Origin: Ostrinia nubilalis
Taxonomy: Eukaryota; Arthropoda; Insecta; Lepidoptera; Crambidae
Assembly (NCBI RefSeq): GCF_963855985.1
Contig: NC_087118.1
Coordinates: forward strand, 2,356,001-2,420,000
Direction of reading: 5' to 3'
Length of the DNA stretch: 64,000 bases
Position 1 is the first letter of the stretch. Each line of letters begins with the position of its first letter. Made by a program: the position numbers and the translations under genes. A model generated the notes under the pieces. That model saw only the letters and a program-made list of their open reading frames with translations. It made no database searches and was not told where the DNA came from. This document shows positions 11,913-24,112 of the stretch, piece by piece.

Positions 11913-14139
11913 CTAGCTTTGGTCGCCCGCTACGCGGGCTACAAAAGCTAGATCTGCGATGCTGGCCGCTCCGGGCTTCGCCCTACGCGGCGCTCGGCCT
12001 GCGGCCTCGCATTCGGAGCTCGGCCTTCGGCCTCGCAAAAATTACAGGGGGCGTTTATTGTCTGTCGCGATGCTCTTGTGCTTTTTTGACGCAACACGAG
12101 TAAATCTATGGCGACTGTGGGGATTTGAACCATCGCTCGGCCTTCGGCCTCGCCTTTCTGTCTGTCACTGGACTCTAGTCCTTTTTTGACGCTTTAAAAA
12201 TAAATCTATGGCGACTCACAGGCTTTAAACTATCGCTCGGCCTTCGGCCTCGCCTTTTTCTACGTTAGCCAAGCCCCCCTGCATACAATTTGTATGGAGA
12301 GATTAGTTCAATTACGAAAACGGCTGAAAATATGGCGGCCATCTTGGATTTCTAAAATTTTGCATTTTTCCCTTAATCTGGATCATTTTCCGCGCCGAAC
12401 CCCATTTTTACTTTTTTTCTGTCTTCACCCAGTCCCGTGAAACAATTCCTTGAAACCACCCATGCCCCAAAACTTTGAGTTCCCCTAACTCCCAGTGTTG
12501 CCAGGTGATCGAGATGAAAATGGTCAAATGTCATTAGTTTGACCTATGTGCAGGAGGCGTCATCCAAATTTTTGACCGGAAGTCGTTATTTCCATTTTTT
12601 ACATTTTTTGACCAAATCTCTCAAAGCATGGCAACACTGGAAATTTTTGTATTTCCAAACGATACTCCTTAACAAACTACGTAATCGCTCCATACTACTC
12701 GACTTTCCCAAATGTTGCCAACTACCCGAGAAACGCATTTGAAAAATCAGAAAACTGAAACTTTTTACAAAATGGCCGCCCGCTCAGCCGCCATCTTGAA
12801 TTTCTGACATTTCGGATTTTTCCCATAGTCTGGGTCGTATAACCGACCAAACCCCATTTTTGGATTTTTTCTGCCATATCTCCTTCTGTCCGTCCTTAAC
12901 TTTAAAGACACCCATGTCGAAAAAAATACTTTTCCCCGTAGCTCCCAGTGTTGCCAGGTGATCGAGATGAAAATGGTCAAATGTCATTTGCACGACCCCT
13001 TTGCAGGAGGCGTCGTGCAAATTTTTGACCGGAAGTCGTTATTTCTACTTTCGACATTTTTGGACCAAATCTCCTAAGGTATGGCAACACTGGAGAAATT
13101 TCTTCACCCAAGCGAAACCTCTCGACAGAACACACAACCGCCTCATACAACTCGACTTTCCAAAATGTTGCCATGTGCTCGAAAAATGAATTCCAAAATT
13201 TCGAAATTTTCAACTTTTTACAAAATGGCCGCCCACGCCGCCGCCATCTTGATTTTCTGACATTTCGGATTTTTCCCATAATCTGGGTCGTATATGCGAC
13301 CAAACGACATTTTTATTTTTTTTCTGCCATGACTCCTTCTATCTGTCCTTAACTTTAAAGTCACCCATGTCGCAAAAAAAACTTTTCCCCATAACTTTCA
13401 GTGTTGCCAGACTTTTTTCATAAAAATGGTGAAATGTCATTCGGGTCCCCAAACGTCACCAGACTGCATTCCAAGTTTATGGAATTTTTGGAAATTTCCA
13501 TTTTCTACTATCGGGGGCCGTGGTGGAAAATTTTCTACCAAAATGGTAGTTTTTTCCGATTCATGGCAACACTCGAATAACAGACCAACAATCGCCCGGA
13601 ACATTGTACCCCACTCCGGTGTCGCCATCTACCGGAAAATTCGTGTCAAAGTTTGGGAATTTTTTGATCGCAACAAAATGGCCGACGGCTCAGCCGCCAT
13701 CTTGTTTTTTGATAATCTGTGAATGTATCTCTTAAGAAGACTATACATGTCACAAATACTCAAAAGAAATTTTCAAAAACAATTGCGCATCTCGGAGTGA
13801 CACCTCCCTAAAAACACCTCGAAATCGCATTTTCAATCCAAGATGGCGGCGCGGCCATTTTGTTTTTCCATTTTTTTCTCACATTTTTTAACACACCCTG
13901 GCAACCCCAACCAACCACCAAAAAAGAAAAAATTCAGGATGAAAAACAAAAAAGTTGTTGTCTCAAAAAATGCCGCCATTTTGTTTTTTGGTTCAAAAAA
14001 TGTAATAAAGCTGGCAGTCGAAAAATCTAGTTTAAAACAAACACTAACAATTTTACCCCTCTCCCCTCTAAATACCCCAAAAATACCCCTGATCAGTCAG
14101 TGAGTGAGTGAGTAGGAATCGAGCTTTATATATTATAGA
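11913..14139 (-). mobile_element. Tandem non-autonomous Helitron unit, 2227 bp
   Basis: Read on the minus strand, it begins TCTATAATATATAAAGCTC at 14139 and ends with the hairpin CCCGCGTAGCGGG followed by CGACCAAAGCTAG at 11913. This is Helitron architecture: 5' TC, 3' hairpin about 10 bp before CTRR, no TIR. The 3' end resembles the Lep1-like GGGCAAAAGCTAG end at 22478. The preceding unit starts immediately after CTAG. The left 350 bp are GC-rich with repeated CGGCCTTCGGCCTCGC. Three sub-repeats of about 453 bp start near 12493, 12944 and 13397. No protein is encoded. The Helitron assignment is inferred from the ends. Confidence 0.6.
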
Positions 14140-16366
14140 CTAGCTTTGGTCGCCCGCTACGCGGGCTACAAAAGCTAGATCTGCGATGCTGGCCGCTCCG
14201 GGCTTCGCCCTACGCGGCGCTCGGCCTGCGGCCTCGCATTCGGAGCTCGGCCTTCGGCCTCGCAAAAATTACAGGGGGTGTTAACTGTCTGTCACTATGC
14301 TCTTGTGCTTTTTTGACGCAACACAAGTTAATCTATGGCGACTGTGGGGATTTGAACCATCGCTCGGCCTTCGGCCTCGCCTTTCTGTCTGTCACTGGGC
14401 TCTAGTCCTTTTTTGACGCATTAAAAATAAATCTATGGCGACTCACAGGCTTTAAACTATCGCTCGGCCTACGGCCTCGCCTTTTTCTACGTTAGCTGAG
14501 CCAATTTGTATGGAGAATTTAGTCCCTTTAGGAAAACGGGTGAACGCTTGGCGGCCATCTTGGATTTCCAAAATTTTGCATTTTTGCCTTAATCTGGACC
14601 ATTTTCCGCGCCGAACCCCATTTTTACTTTTTTTCTAACTTAACCCAATCCCGTAAAACAATTCCTTAAAACCACCCATGTCTCAAAATTTTGAGTTTCC
14701 GTAACTCCCAGTGTTGCCAGGTCATCGAACTAAAAATGGTCAAATGTCATTAGTTTGACCTATTTGCAGGAGGCGTCATCCAAATTTCTGACCGAAAGTC
14801 GTTATTTCTATTTTTTACATTTTTGGACCAAAACTCTCAAAGTATGGCAACACTGGAAATTTTTGTTTTCCCAAACGATACTCCTTGATAAACTACGTAA
14901 TCGCCCCATACAACTCGACTTTCCCAAATGTTGCCATTTGCCCGAAAAATGCATTTGAAAAATCAGAAATCTGAAACTTTTTACAAAATGGCCGCTCACT
15001 CGGTCGCCATCTTGATTTTCCATGATTTCGGATTTTTCCCATAATCTGGGTCGTATAACCGACCAAACCCCATTTTCAGATTTTCCCTGCCATATCTCCT
15101 TCTGCCCGTCCTTAACTTTAAAGACACCTATGTCGAAAAAAATACTTTTCCCCGTAGCTCCCAGTGTTGCCAGGTGATCGAGATGAAAATGGTCAAATGT
15201 CATTTGCACGACCCCTTTGCAGGAGGCGTCATCCAAATTTTTGACCGGAAGTCGTTATTTCTACTTTCGACATTTTTGGACCAAATCTCCTCAGGTATGG
15301 CAACACTGGAGAAATTTCTTCACCCAAGCGAAACCTCTTGACAAGACACACAACCGCCTCATACAACTCGACTTTCCAAAATGTTGCCAACTACTCGAAA
15401 AATGAATTCCAAATTTTCGAAATTTTCAACTTTTTACAAAATGGCCGCCCGCTCAGCCGCCATCTTGATTTTTTGACATTTCGGATTTTTCCCATAATCT
15501 GGGTCGTATATCCGACCAAACCTCATTTTTATTTTTTTTCTGCCATTATTCTTTCTGTCTGTCACTAACTTTAAAGACACCCATGTCGCAAAAAAAACTT
15601 TTCCCCATAACTTTCAGTGTTGCCAGACTTTTTTCATAAAAATGGTGAAATGTCATTCGGGTCCCCAAATGTCACCAGACTGCATACCAAGTTTTTGGAA
15701 TTTCTGGAAATTTCCATTTTCTACTATCCGGGGCCGTGGTGGAAAATTTTCTTCCAAAATGGTAGTTTTTTCCTATTCATGGCAACACTCGAATAACAGA
15801 CCAACAATCGCCCGGAACATTGTACCCCACTCCGGTGTCGCCATCTACCGGAAAATTGCTGTCAAACTTTGGGAATTTTTTGATCGCAACAAAATGGCCG
15901 ACGGCTCAGCCGCCATCTTGTTTTTTGATAATCTGTGAATGTATCTCTTAAGAAGACTATACATGTCACAAATACTCAAAAGAAATTTTCAAAAACAATT
16001 GCGCATCTCGGAGTAACACCTCCCTAAAAACACCTCGAAATCGCATTTTCAATCCAAGATGGCGGCGCGGCCATTTTGTTTTTCCATTTTTTTCTCACAT
16101 TTTTTAAAACACCTTGGCAACCCTAATAAACTCCCAAAAAGGAAAAAATTCAGGATGAAAAACAAAAAAGTTGGAGTTTCAAAAAGTGCCGCCATTTTGT
16201 TTTTTGGTTCAAAAAATTTAATAAAGCTGGCAGTCAAAAAATCTAGTTTAAAACAAACACTAACAATTTTACCCCTCTCCCCTCTAAATACCCTAAAAAT
16301 ACCCCTGATCAGTGAGTCAGTGAGTGAGTGAGTGGTAATCGAGCTTTATATAATATAGATAGAAGA
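14140..16366 (-). mobile_element. Tandem non-autonomous Helitron unit, 2227 bp
   Basis: Same architecture as the preceding unit: CTAG end at 14140, three sub-repeats starting near 14709, 15163 and 15616, then the 5' end. Here the 5' junction has extra TAGA-type bases (TATAGATAGAAGA) before the next CTAG, showing small expansion of the junction. The head lacks the CCCCCTGCATA portion seen in neighbours. Confidence 0.6.
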
Positions 16367-18593
16367 CTAGCTTTGGTCGCCCGCTACGCGGGCTACAAAA
16401 GCTAGATCTGCGATGCTGGCCGCTCCGGGCTTCGCCCTACGCGGCGCTCGGCCTGCGGCCTCGCATTCGGAGCTCGGCCTTCGGCCTCGCAAAAATTACA
16501 CGGGGTGTTTATTGTCTGTCACTGTGCTCTTGTGCTTTTTTGACGCAACACAAGTTTAACTATGGTAACTCTCGGGATTTGAACCATCGCTCGGCCTTCG
16601 GCCTCGCCTTTCTGTCTGTCACTGGGCTCTAGTCCTTTCTTGACGCATTAAAAATAAATCTATGGCGACTCACAGGCTTTAAACTATCGCTCGGCCTTCG
16701 GCCTCGCCTTTTTCTACGTTAGCTAAGCCCCCCTGCATACAATTTGTATGGAGAATTTAGTTCCTTTAGGAAAACGGGTGAACGCTTGGCGGCCATCTTG
16801 GATTTCCAAAATTTTGCATTTTTGCCTTAATCTGGACCATTTTCCGCGCCGAACCCCATTTTTACTTTTTTTCTATCCTCACCCAGTCCCGAGGAGCAAC
16901 GCCTTAAAAACACCCATGTCACAAAATTTTGTGTTCCCGTAATTCCCAGTGTTGCCAGGTGATCGAGATGAAAATGGTCAAATGTCATTAGTTTGACCTA
17001 TTTGCAGGAGGAGTCATCCAAATTTTTGACCGAAAGTCGTTATTTCAATTTTTTTCATTTTTGGATCAAAACTCTCAAAGTATGGCAACACTGGAAATTT
17101 TAGTTTTCCCAAACGATACTCCTTGACAAACTACGTAATCGCCCCATACAACTCGACTTTCCCAAATGTTGCCAACTGCCCGAAAAATGCATTTGAAAAA
17201 TCAGAAATCTGAAACTTTTTACAAAATGGCCGCTCACTCGGTCGCCATCTTGATTTTCCGAGATTTCGGATTTTTCCCATAATCTGGGTCGTATAACCGA
17301 CTAAACCCTATTTTCAGATTTTTTCTGCCATATCTCCTTCTGTCCGTCCTTAACTTTAAAGACACCCATGTCGAAAAAAATACTTTTCCCCGTAGCTCCC
17401 AGTGTTGCCAGGTGATCGAGATGAAAATGGTCAAATGTCATTTGCACGACCCCTTTGCAGGAGGCGCCATCCAAATTTTTGACCGGAAGTCGTTATTTCT
17501 ACTTTCGACATTTTTGGACCAAATCTCCTAAGGTATGGCAACACTGGAGAAATTTCTTCACCCAAGCAAAACCTCTCAACAAGACACACAACCGCCTCAT
17601 ACAACTCGACTTTCCAAAGTGTTGCCAACTACTCGAAAAATGAATTCCAAAATTTCGAAATTTTCAACTTTTTACAAAATGGCCGCTCACGCCGCCGCCA
17701 TCTTGATTTTTTGACATTTCGGATTTTTCCCATAATCTGGGTCGTATATACGACCAAACGTCATTTTTATTTTTTTTCTGCCATAATTCTTTCTGTCTGT
17801 CACTAACTTTAAAGACACCCATGTCGCAAAATAAACTTTTCCCCATAACTTTCAGTGTTGCCAGACTTTTTTCATAAAATTGGTGAAATGTCATTTGGGT
17901 ATCCAAACGTCACCAAACTGCATACCAAGTTTTTGGAATTTTTGGAAATTTCCATTTTCTACTATCGGGGGCCGTGGTGGAAAATTTTCTTCCAAAATGG
18001 TAGTTTTTTTCTATTTATGGCAACACTCGAATAACAGACCAACAATCGCCCGGAACATTGTACCCTACTCCGGTGTCGCCATCTGCCGGAAAATTGCTAC
18101 CAAAGTTTGGGAATTTTTTGATCGCAACAAAATGGCCGACGGCTCAGCCGCCATCTTGTTTTTTGATAATCTGTGAATGGGGCTCTGAAGTAGACTATAC
18201 ATGTCACAAGAACTCAAAAGAAATTTTAAAAAACAATTGCGCATCTCGGAATGTCACCTCCCTAAAAACACCCCGAAATCGCATTTTCAATCCAAGATGG
18301 CGGCGCGGCCATTTTGTTTTTCCGTTTTTTTCCCACATTTTTTAACACACCTTGGCAACCCCAACAAACGACCAAAAAAGAAAAAATTCAGGACGAAAGA
18401 CAGAAAAGTTTGTGTTTCAAAAAGTGCCGCCATTTTGTTTTTTGGTTCAAAAAATGTGGTAAAGCTGGCAGTCAAAAAATCTAGTTAAAAACAAACACTA
18501 ACAATTTTACCCCTCTCCCCTCTAAATACCCTAAAAATACCCCTGATCAGTCAGTCAGTCAGTGAGTGGTAATCGAGCTTTATATAATATAGA
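16367..18593 (-). mobile_element. Tandem non-autonomous Helitron unit, 2227 bp
   Basis: Third complete unit in array A, again 2227 bp from CTAG (16367) to TATAATATAGA (18593). Sub-repeats start near 16949, 17400 and 17852. It joins 18594 with a direct CTAG|TC junction on the minus strand. Confidence 0.6.
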
Positions 18594-18939
18594 CTAGCTT
18601 TGGTCGCCCGCTACGCGGGCTACAAAAGCTAGATCTGCGATGCTGGCCGCTCCGGGCTTCGCCCTACGCGGCGCTCGGCCTGCGGCCTCGCATTCGGAGC
18701 TCGGCCTTCGGCCTCGCAAAAATTACAGCGGGTGTTTATTGTCTGTCACTGTGCTCTTGTGCTTTTTTGACGCAACACAAGTAAATCTATGGGTACTGTG
18801 GGGATTTGAACCATCGCTCGGCCTTCGGCCTCGCCTTTCTGTCTGTCACTGGGCTCTAGTCCTTTTTTGACGCATTAAAAATAAATCTATGGCGACTCAC
18901 AGGCTTTAAACTATCGCTCGGCCTTCGGCCTCGCCTTTA
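18594..18939 (-). mobile_element. Array A, terminal 3' fragment
   Basis: Only the GC-rich 3' part of a unit remains, from CTAG with its hairpin through the CGGCCTTCGGCCTCGCC motifs. It breaks at CCTTTATTTTCGG into AT-rich DNA. The array is therefore truncated here rather than ending at a natural 5' terminus. Confidence 0.65.
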
Positions 18940-20136
18940 TTTTCGGTTATATGGCTTTTTGTTTAGAATTTGGCACTAAAATGTATTTCGTTTTAAGCAA
19001 TAATATTATGCATAGAAGGCAATAAATTATGAAAGATTTCAGTTGTCGTACATATTATTATTATGTCTTGATTCAATTAGCTTATCTACCTTAGTTATTT
19101 GTTGGCTATATATTACAGAAGTAGGTATCTATGAGATTCTCCTAACAAATTACAAATTATTTTATAATAATCAACTCTATTGTAAAATCTTATGCATTCA
19201 TAATAATAAAAGTAATAGCTAGTGTACTTGTTTATTAATTTTATTGTCGTTAAGAACGAATGTAGTCTATCATGATAATGTGCTGAAATTACAGAATGTT
19301 TTAGGAATAATACCGACAGGAGGCGCATCATAGAGCTATCACCATTGATTACTACAATGCGCCACCTATCGATTTTATTTCCAAGCATTCTCTAGTTACC
19401 GTTGTTAATGGAGTGCTATGTTACATGAAAGTTTGAGTGCAGTTTAGTTTAGTCATATTATTAAAATTTAATCATCTTATGTATGTACCTAAATGAAAGC
19501 TGTTTAGGAAACAGATATCAAAGATATTAAGCCTGTGTGCGAGATAGTCAAGTCTGTGTGTTAGATATTTAAATCTGTGTGCGAGACAGTTAAGCCTGTG
19601 TGTGATTATAACTCAATCTACGTGTTTATTAATTAATTAATGAAGAAAAAAACAAAAAATTGCTGCAAATAGTATATTTATAATGATTAAACAATTATTC
19701 TACAACTTTTGAAAGCATACATTTGACTGTAATATTACTATGTCTTTGTAAAGGAGCTATCTACTTTCGTAATTGATCTATCATTTAGTACATTAAATAA
19801 AAAGACATAAGCTTATAAGTGAAGTGCTACATGTAGCTTCAGTGCTGACAGTCGGATTTAAAAATCTAAGTTATCTAGAATGACTGGATTAAGCTACGAT
19901 TTTAATATAAGCGAAAAATATTAAATTCCAATGATAGTGAAATTCGTAAATTCCAATGATAGTGAAATTCGAGTAGTTTTACTTAGCTAAGACATGTTTA
20001 ATTCCAAAATATTATGTAATCATAATAATCATCATTTCAAGTGCAATATTTATAATATGAATGCAAATTGACATTGGCTAAATGATTATGTTACATTTTC
20101 CTATACAAATGAAAATATAAAAAATAATCTGGATCA
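18940..20136. other. AT-rich DNA, two small tandem repeats, no gene
   Basis: A 21-bp repeat (core CTGTGTGCGAGA) occurs almost four times at 19528-19606. A 25-bp unit containing CCAATGATAGTGAAATTCG occurs twice without mismatch at 19922-19971. Otherwise there are only chance frames. It could be intronic if the host gene at 46 kb extends this far. Confidence 0.5.
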
Positions 20137-20283
20137 GAGATGGAATTGTGTAAAGCAATTGTAATCATTTGACAGTTCTTAACGTACGATAAAATCAGTT
20201 AAAGCGTTTGACAGAATTATCGTACGTTATGTTACGTACGTAACTGTCAAATGATAACGATTGCTTTACACAATTCCACCTCA
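20137..20283. mobile_element. Short hairpin MITE
   Basis: GGAATTGTGTAAAGCAAT and the following AATCATTTGACAGTT are mirrored at 20233-20281 as AACTGTCAAATGATAACG...CACAATTCC. Arms are about 45 bp, and the AACGTACGAT word also occurs inverted inside. The target duplication is not clear. Confidence 0.6.
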
Positions 20284-20614
20284 GTTTAAAAAAAACTTAT
20301 GGGCTGATTTCTCAATCGTCGTATAACTTTTAACTGAAGAATAGTATGAGATATGTCAAAATGTTTATTCTTTAGCAGATATTCAACGATTAAAAAATCA
20401 GTCCTAAGTCACCTAAATATCCGAGTAGCTGGCATTTTATGTTCACTAAATTAATATTAGAAAATGAAAAATAAAGAAAAAAAAAACAAAAGAGCCATGA
20501 TGAGGTTCAGCATAAGCTGCTACAAGTCTTGGGTTATGTTATTATTACTGATCAGTAAACAATATTAATTTGAATAAAAGTGCATAACTACTATGTTTTA
20601 ATCTGTAAATATCT

Positions 20615-20762
20615 CTAATTATTATTTTCTTGCTTCCTCTGTAGAACGTCAAGCATCTTCAAATCAGTGTTCATCGATACTTGACTGCTGTCGTCAATCC
20701 AATACCGGAACTGCAACTGAGATTTCAAGTCCAATGTCGATAATTCAATGATACTGATGAAC
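20615..20762 (-). CDS. Possible terminal exon, unidentified host protein
   Basis: On the minus strand a good 3' splice site (TTTTTATTTCCAG) at 20763 is followed by a 148-nt open stretch ending in TAG at 20615. An ATTAAA sequence follows shortly downstream. The C-terminal peptide includes FRYWIDDSSQV and a charged tail LQRKQENNN. Codon use looks more coding-like than the surrounding AT-rich DNA. I do not recognise the protein. The acceptor phase does not match the donor of the exon at 45807, so at least one other exon would be needed between them. This may be chance. Confidence 0.25.
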
Positions 20763-21059
20763 CTGGAAATAAAAAGACAGTTGTAATTATTTCGTTTTAA
20801 TGATTTCAGTATCTTATTTTTTAATCGCAAAAAAGGACTATGAAAAAACAACATAGAGGTGAGAGGGGTGCGTGGTAGTATTATCATATATAATAATTGT
20901 TAGTTAAAGTGCCATCTACCTAAAGCCAATAAAATAAAATGCGGCAGGCATTTATTGTGTGACATTTGCGTTTAAAATAAGATTTCAAATTATGCATAGA
21001 ATTCATTTTATAAGAGTAATATTGAACATGTCTCGGAAATGGATTTGCAATAATATACA

Positions 21060-21374
21060 ATAGGGATGATGACTGGGTAATGAAATCAAAATTATATTTA
21101 GTCCGTCAGACAGATAATTAGAAAATATTAGACTCATATTTTTTTCTTCTATAATCGAATAATTACAGTATTAAATTGAGTTGAAATGTCGCGTGACATC
21201 ATTTTTGAGTAAAAATTCTACTCAAGCGTGACGTATCTATAGCGCCATTTCAACTCGATGTAGCACTGTTATTATTTAATTATACTCGTAAAAGAACATA
21301 AAAATTATGAGTCTAATATTTTGTAATTATCTGTCTGACGGACAAATAATTGAAATTTTGTCATCTAGCCTATT
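21060..21374. mobile_element. MITE with GTCCGTCAGACAGATAATT arms
   Basis: The left arm at 21101-21139 (GTCCGTCAGACAGATAATTA, then AAATATTAGACTCATA) is mirrored at 21306-21343 with one or two mismatches. Weaker inverted similarity extends out to AATAGG at both edges. The total is about 315 bp with no coding content. The target duplication is uncertain. Confidence 0.65.
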
Positions 21375-21426
21375 ACTTATCTCATATTTCTTGGTCGTTT
21401 AGCGTAATAATGTTAGGTACACTTAC

Positions 21427-21529
21427 TTGTCGTGTCGTGAACTACTATTTGCGTCTTGCGTTTATGTTTTGCTTTCTTTTCTTTCTTTATTCTTAGCCTT
21501 CTTGCTTCGTAGAGTAATATTTTACGCAT
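21427..21529 (-). CDS. Possible small coding exon with GTAAGT donor
   Basis: On the minus strand an ATG at 21529, preceded by an in-frame stop, opens a 34-codon frame rich in Lys and Arg (ends QIVVHDTT). It reaches a strong 5' splice site A|GTAAGT at 21426. No homology is recognised. The exon phase does not join productively to the 20762 acceptor. It could be an exon, a UTR exon or chance. Confidence 0.2.
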
Positions 21530-22291
21530 TGAGACAGTAATTTCTTCTTGGCGATATCACTCCTCCTTCCTTGTGAGATGTGATCAATTCTATTCTATTC
21601 ATGGCGTTTTACCTGTTGTTTAAATTTTGTTAAAAGTATTTTTTATAAAAAAAATGCCTTTAAACAAAGGTAGTAGGCGCGCGTGAACACCTGCCAGTAA
21701 AGAGGTTATATGACCTAACGACAGTTGGTGAAAAGAAAAAAGAACACTGGCTGAGTACTCCAAAGATATGTCCAAGCTTAATGTTTATGGTATCTCAACA
21801 CTTATTATTGATTATTGCGATTGAGTTGTAAAATTTTTTTACTTACATAATCAGAAAAAGGTCGTGTGGTGCATTGTCAGGCTCCGGTTCAGTTCAGTAT
21901 GAAGTAGCGAAACGTAGGTAGCTAAGTATTATATTACATTTTAATTTTTCTTATTTCTTCTAGTCTATACCTGAAATAGATGGCATATTAATATTATTAA
22001 CAGTGAAATGTAATAAGACAATTATAATTGTATAATTTATATAAATATAAATGTGAAGATTGAAGTTGCGTTTACCTTAATTAGTAGTTAGTTCTTTTTA
22101 TGCTTATGAATTCTTCAAATTTGCATTATTTTGTCAGGGCTGCGTTATTAATGCTTCATCTTGAGGAACTTGACTTGCGAGTAGATGTGGTGAGCACCAT
22201 CGTAGCAATTTTAACTTTTGCATCACTCAAGTTTCTCTTTTGGCTTCTATACCTGAAATAATTAATATAAAATATGTAGTACAGATTAAAA

Positions 22292-22478
22292 TACTAATAC
22301 ATATTATAAATGCGAAAATTTGGATGTCTGTTACTTTTTCACGCAAAAACTACTGAACGGATTTTGACGAAACTTTACAGTATTATTGTTTATAACCCAG
22401 AATAACACATAGGCTATAATTTATGACGATCTGTGACAAACAAAATTTCACGCCGGTGAAGCCGTGGGCAAAAGCTAG
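22292..22478 (+). mobile_element. Lep1-like non-autonomous Helitron
   Basis: The sequence has the recognisable lepidopteran Helitron pattern. The 5' part is ACTAATACATATTATAAATG. The middle contains TTACTTTTTCACGCAAAAAC, CTACTGAACGGATTTTGACG and CACATAGGCTATAATTTATG. The 3' end is CCGTGGGCAAAAGCTAG followed by host T. There is no target duplication. It is about 187 bp with no coding content. Confidence 0.8.
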
Positions 22479-22880
22479 TCTTTTTATAAATTAAATAATA
22501 ATTTTATTAATATTTTTAATACTTACTCTTAGTATCTTTTGAGTGTACGAGTGACAGTCATCTTGATGTCTAATTGAGTATCTTATCCAGATAAGATATA
22601 AACAGTGATATTACTAATAAATCGTTTGTCATCTGTAATATAAAACATATTAAAATTAGATTTATATTTGGCTATGCATTGTTAGAGTTTACATCGATGT
22701 ATAATTCATCAAAGCATTGCACGGCTCATCTGTGTTTTGTGTGAATGAGATGTTTCCACATTTATAAACAAGTTAGCTGCCACACACTGCCAGCCTGGTT
22801 AGTCCATCTGCAAGCTCTATAACATGACATACAATGTTAGTAAAAGACAGCCATAAATATTAGTTAAAGCCAGAGCCTCG

Positions 22881-22973
22881 TCAGTAAGACAGCAGGGAGC
22901 ACCGCAGCGGAGCGTCTCACTCTCGCGGTGAGCCACGCCGCTGCCGCCAACAGCCGGCTGTTGGCGCGAGCAG
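22881..22973 (+). promoter_or_regulatory. Possible promoter and 5' non-coding exon
   Basis: A GC-rich island in AT-rich DNA begins with TCAGT (22881), the arthropod initiator consensus. About 90 bp further on is a strong splice donor, CAG|GTGAGG, at 22974. The interval contains a perfect 22-bp palindrome (22945-22966, arms CGCCAACAGCC). No ATG exon can be linked to it. The opposite strand is also possible. Confidence 0.3.
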
Positions 22974-23414
22974 GTGAGGTTGGCACATGGGATAGTACCA
23001 TAACATTAATTTGATCTTATAATTAATTAAAGGCAAGCCAATGGTTAGTAAGATTAGTTTTGTTATGCACTCTCCCTTCTACTCCCCATCTACCTACATG
23101 AAATGTATAACATTAAAAACTGATTTTAATCATTCGCGTCCCACCCATTATAACTAAACGTCAAGCAGTGAGTACATAATGTAACTCATTCATAAATATC
23201 GCGTCAAGACATACCTAGACACATAGAAAGACACGGGTCTTTCTATTTTAAATAAAAACCATTTCATGTAGTTAGATCGCCCTACTGGGCGAATTCGATC
23301 TTCTAGCTACAATTAGTTAGCAAATAAATAATATGAATATGAATGAATTCTAAGCCAAAGCAGCGCAAGCATTTTAAAGCAGCAAGCAATTGCAAAGCAG
23401 CTACTGAAATGAAT
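22974..23414. other. AT-rich stretch, no feature recognised
   Basis: No gene, element boundary or repeat that I can support. It lies between the GC-rich island and the dispersed repeat. Confidence 0.4.
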
Positions 23415-24112
23415 CCAAAATTTGATAGATTTGCCCGGGTAAGCCGATATTGTATATGATGAGTGTTTACGTGTGCAGTAATGTAAGAGAAGATGGGAAA
23501 GCAAAGTGAAATGGAATATGAAAAATATCACCCCATTACTGTAAGAGTGGTATATCGGAATATAACGTAATCACTTTGGAATCACCATGACATTAGCGCC
23601 TGATTCGGAACAGGAGCCTCCTCAGCCAACCAAACGAAGGAAGAGAGAATGATACCGCTGACTGAACGAACTGATTGACAGGGGAAGACTGTTAGGACGA
23701 CACCCCCAGCCTGCAGGGGACGTCACTGATCCACGTGGGTGACACAGGCAGACGCCTCAGAGAGGGTGACGCCAACGAAGCGAAGAGTGTGAAGGCGACA
23801 GCCAACACAGCACGAGCATAAAGTTGAAGAGGTCGAGCGGAGGGAAGATGCAGGGTTAACGAATCAGGGCAGAGAAAATAACCGGTCGATAATGTCCCGG
23901 GTGTCAATCAAACACCTCAGCGTCGACGGAATATCAGGGTGTCCAGGTACAAGTACGAGTATGTCAATATAACAAACAACACGTGGTTCAGAAAGCAATG
24001 AGCAATGGATGTGTTCAAATGTAGTTAGTTAATGCCGTCATAAGCGAAACTGAACGAAATTGTTCTCACCAGCATAATAAGGATCGTCGTATAATTGTCA
24101 TTTTGTAAAATT
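23415..24112 (-). repeat. Unclassified dispersed repeat, copy on minus strand
   Basis: The reverse complement of this interval aligns with 37062-37770. Shared landmarks are TACAAAATGACAATTATACG, ATTCCGTCGACGCTGAGG, CACACTCTTCGCTTCG and a final AAATTTTG(A/G)ATTCAT. The copies are clearly diverged. There is no reading frame in common and no terminal inverted repeat. A retroposon or solo LTR is possible. Confidence 0.6.

Noticed and set aside
1..18939. The duplicated block and arrays as pure assembly artefact
   Set aside because: The copies differ by many substitutions and by several complete insertions with clean target duplications, so simple double assembly is unlikely, although misplaced haplotypes cannot be fully excluded here.
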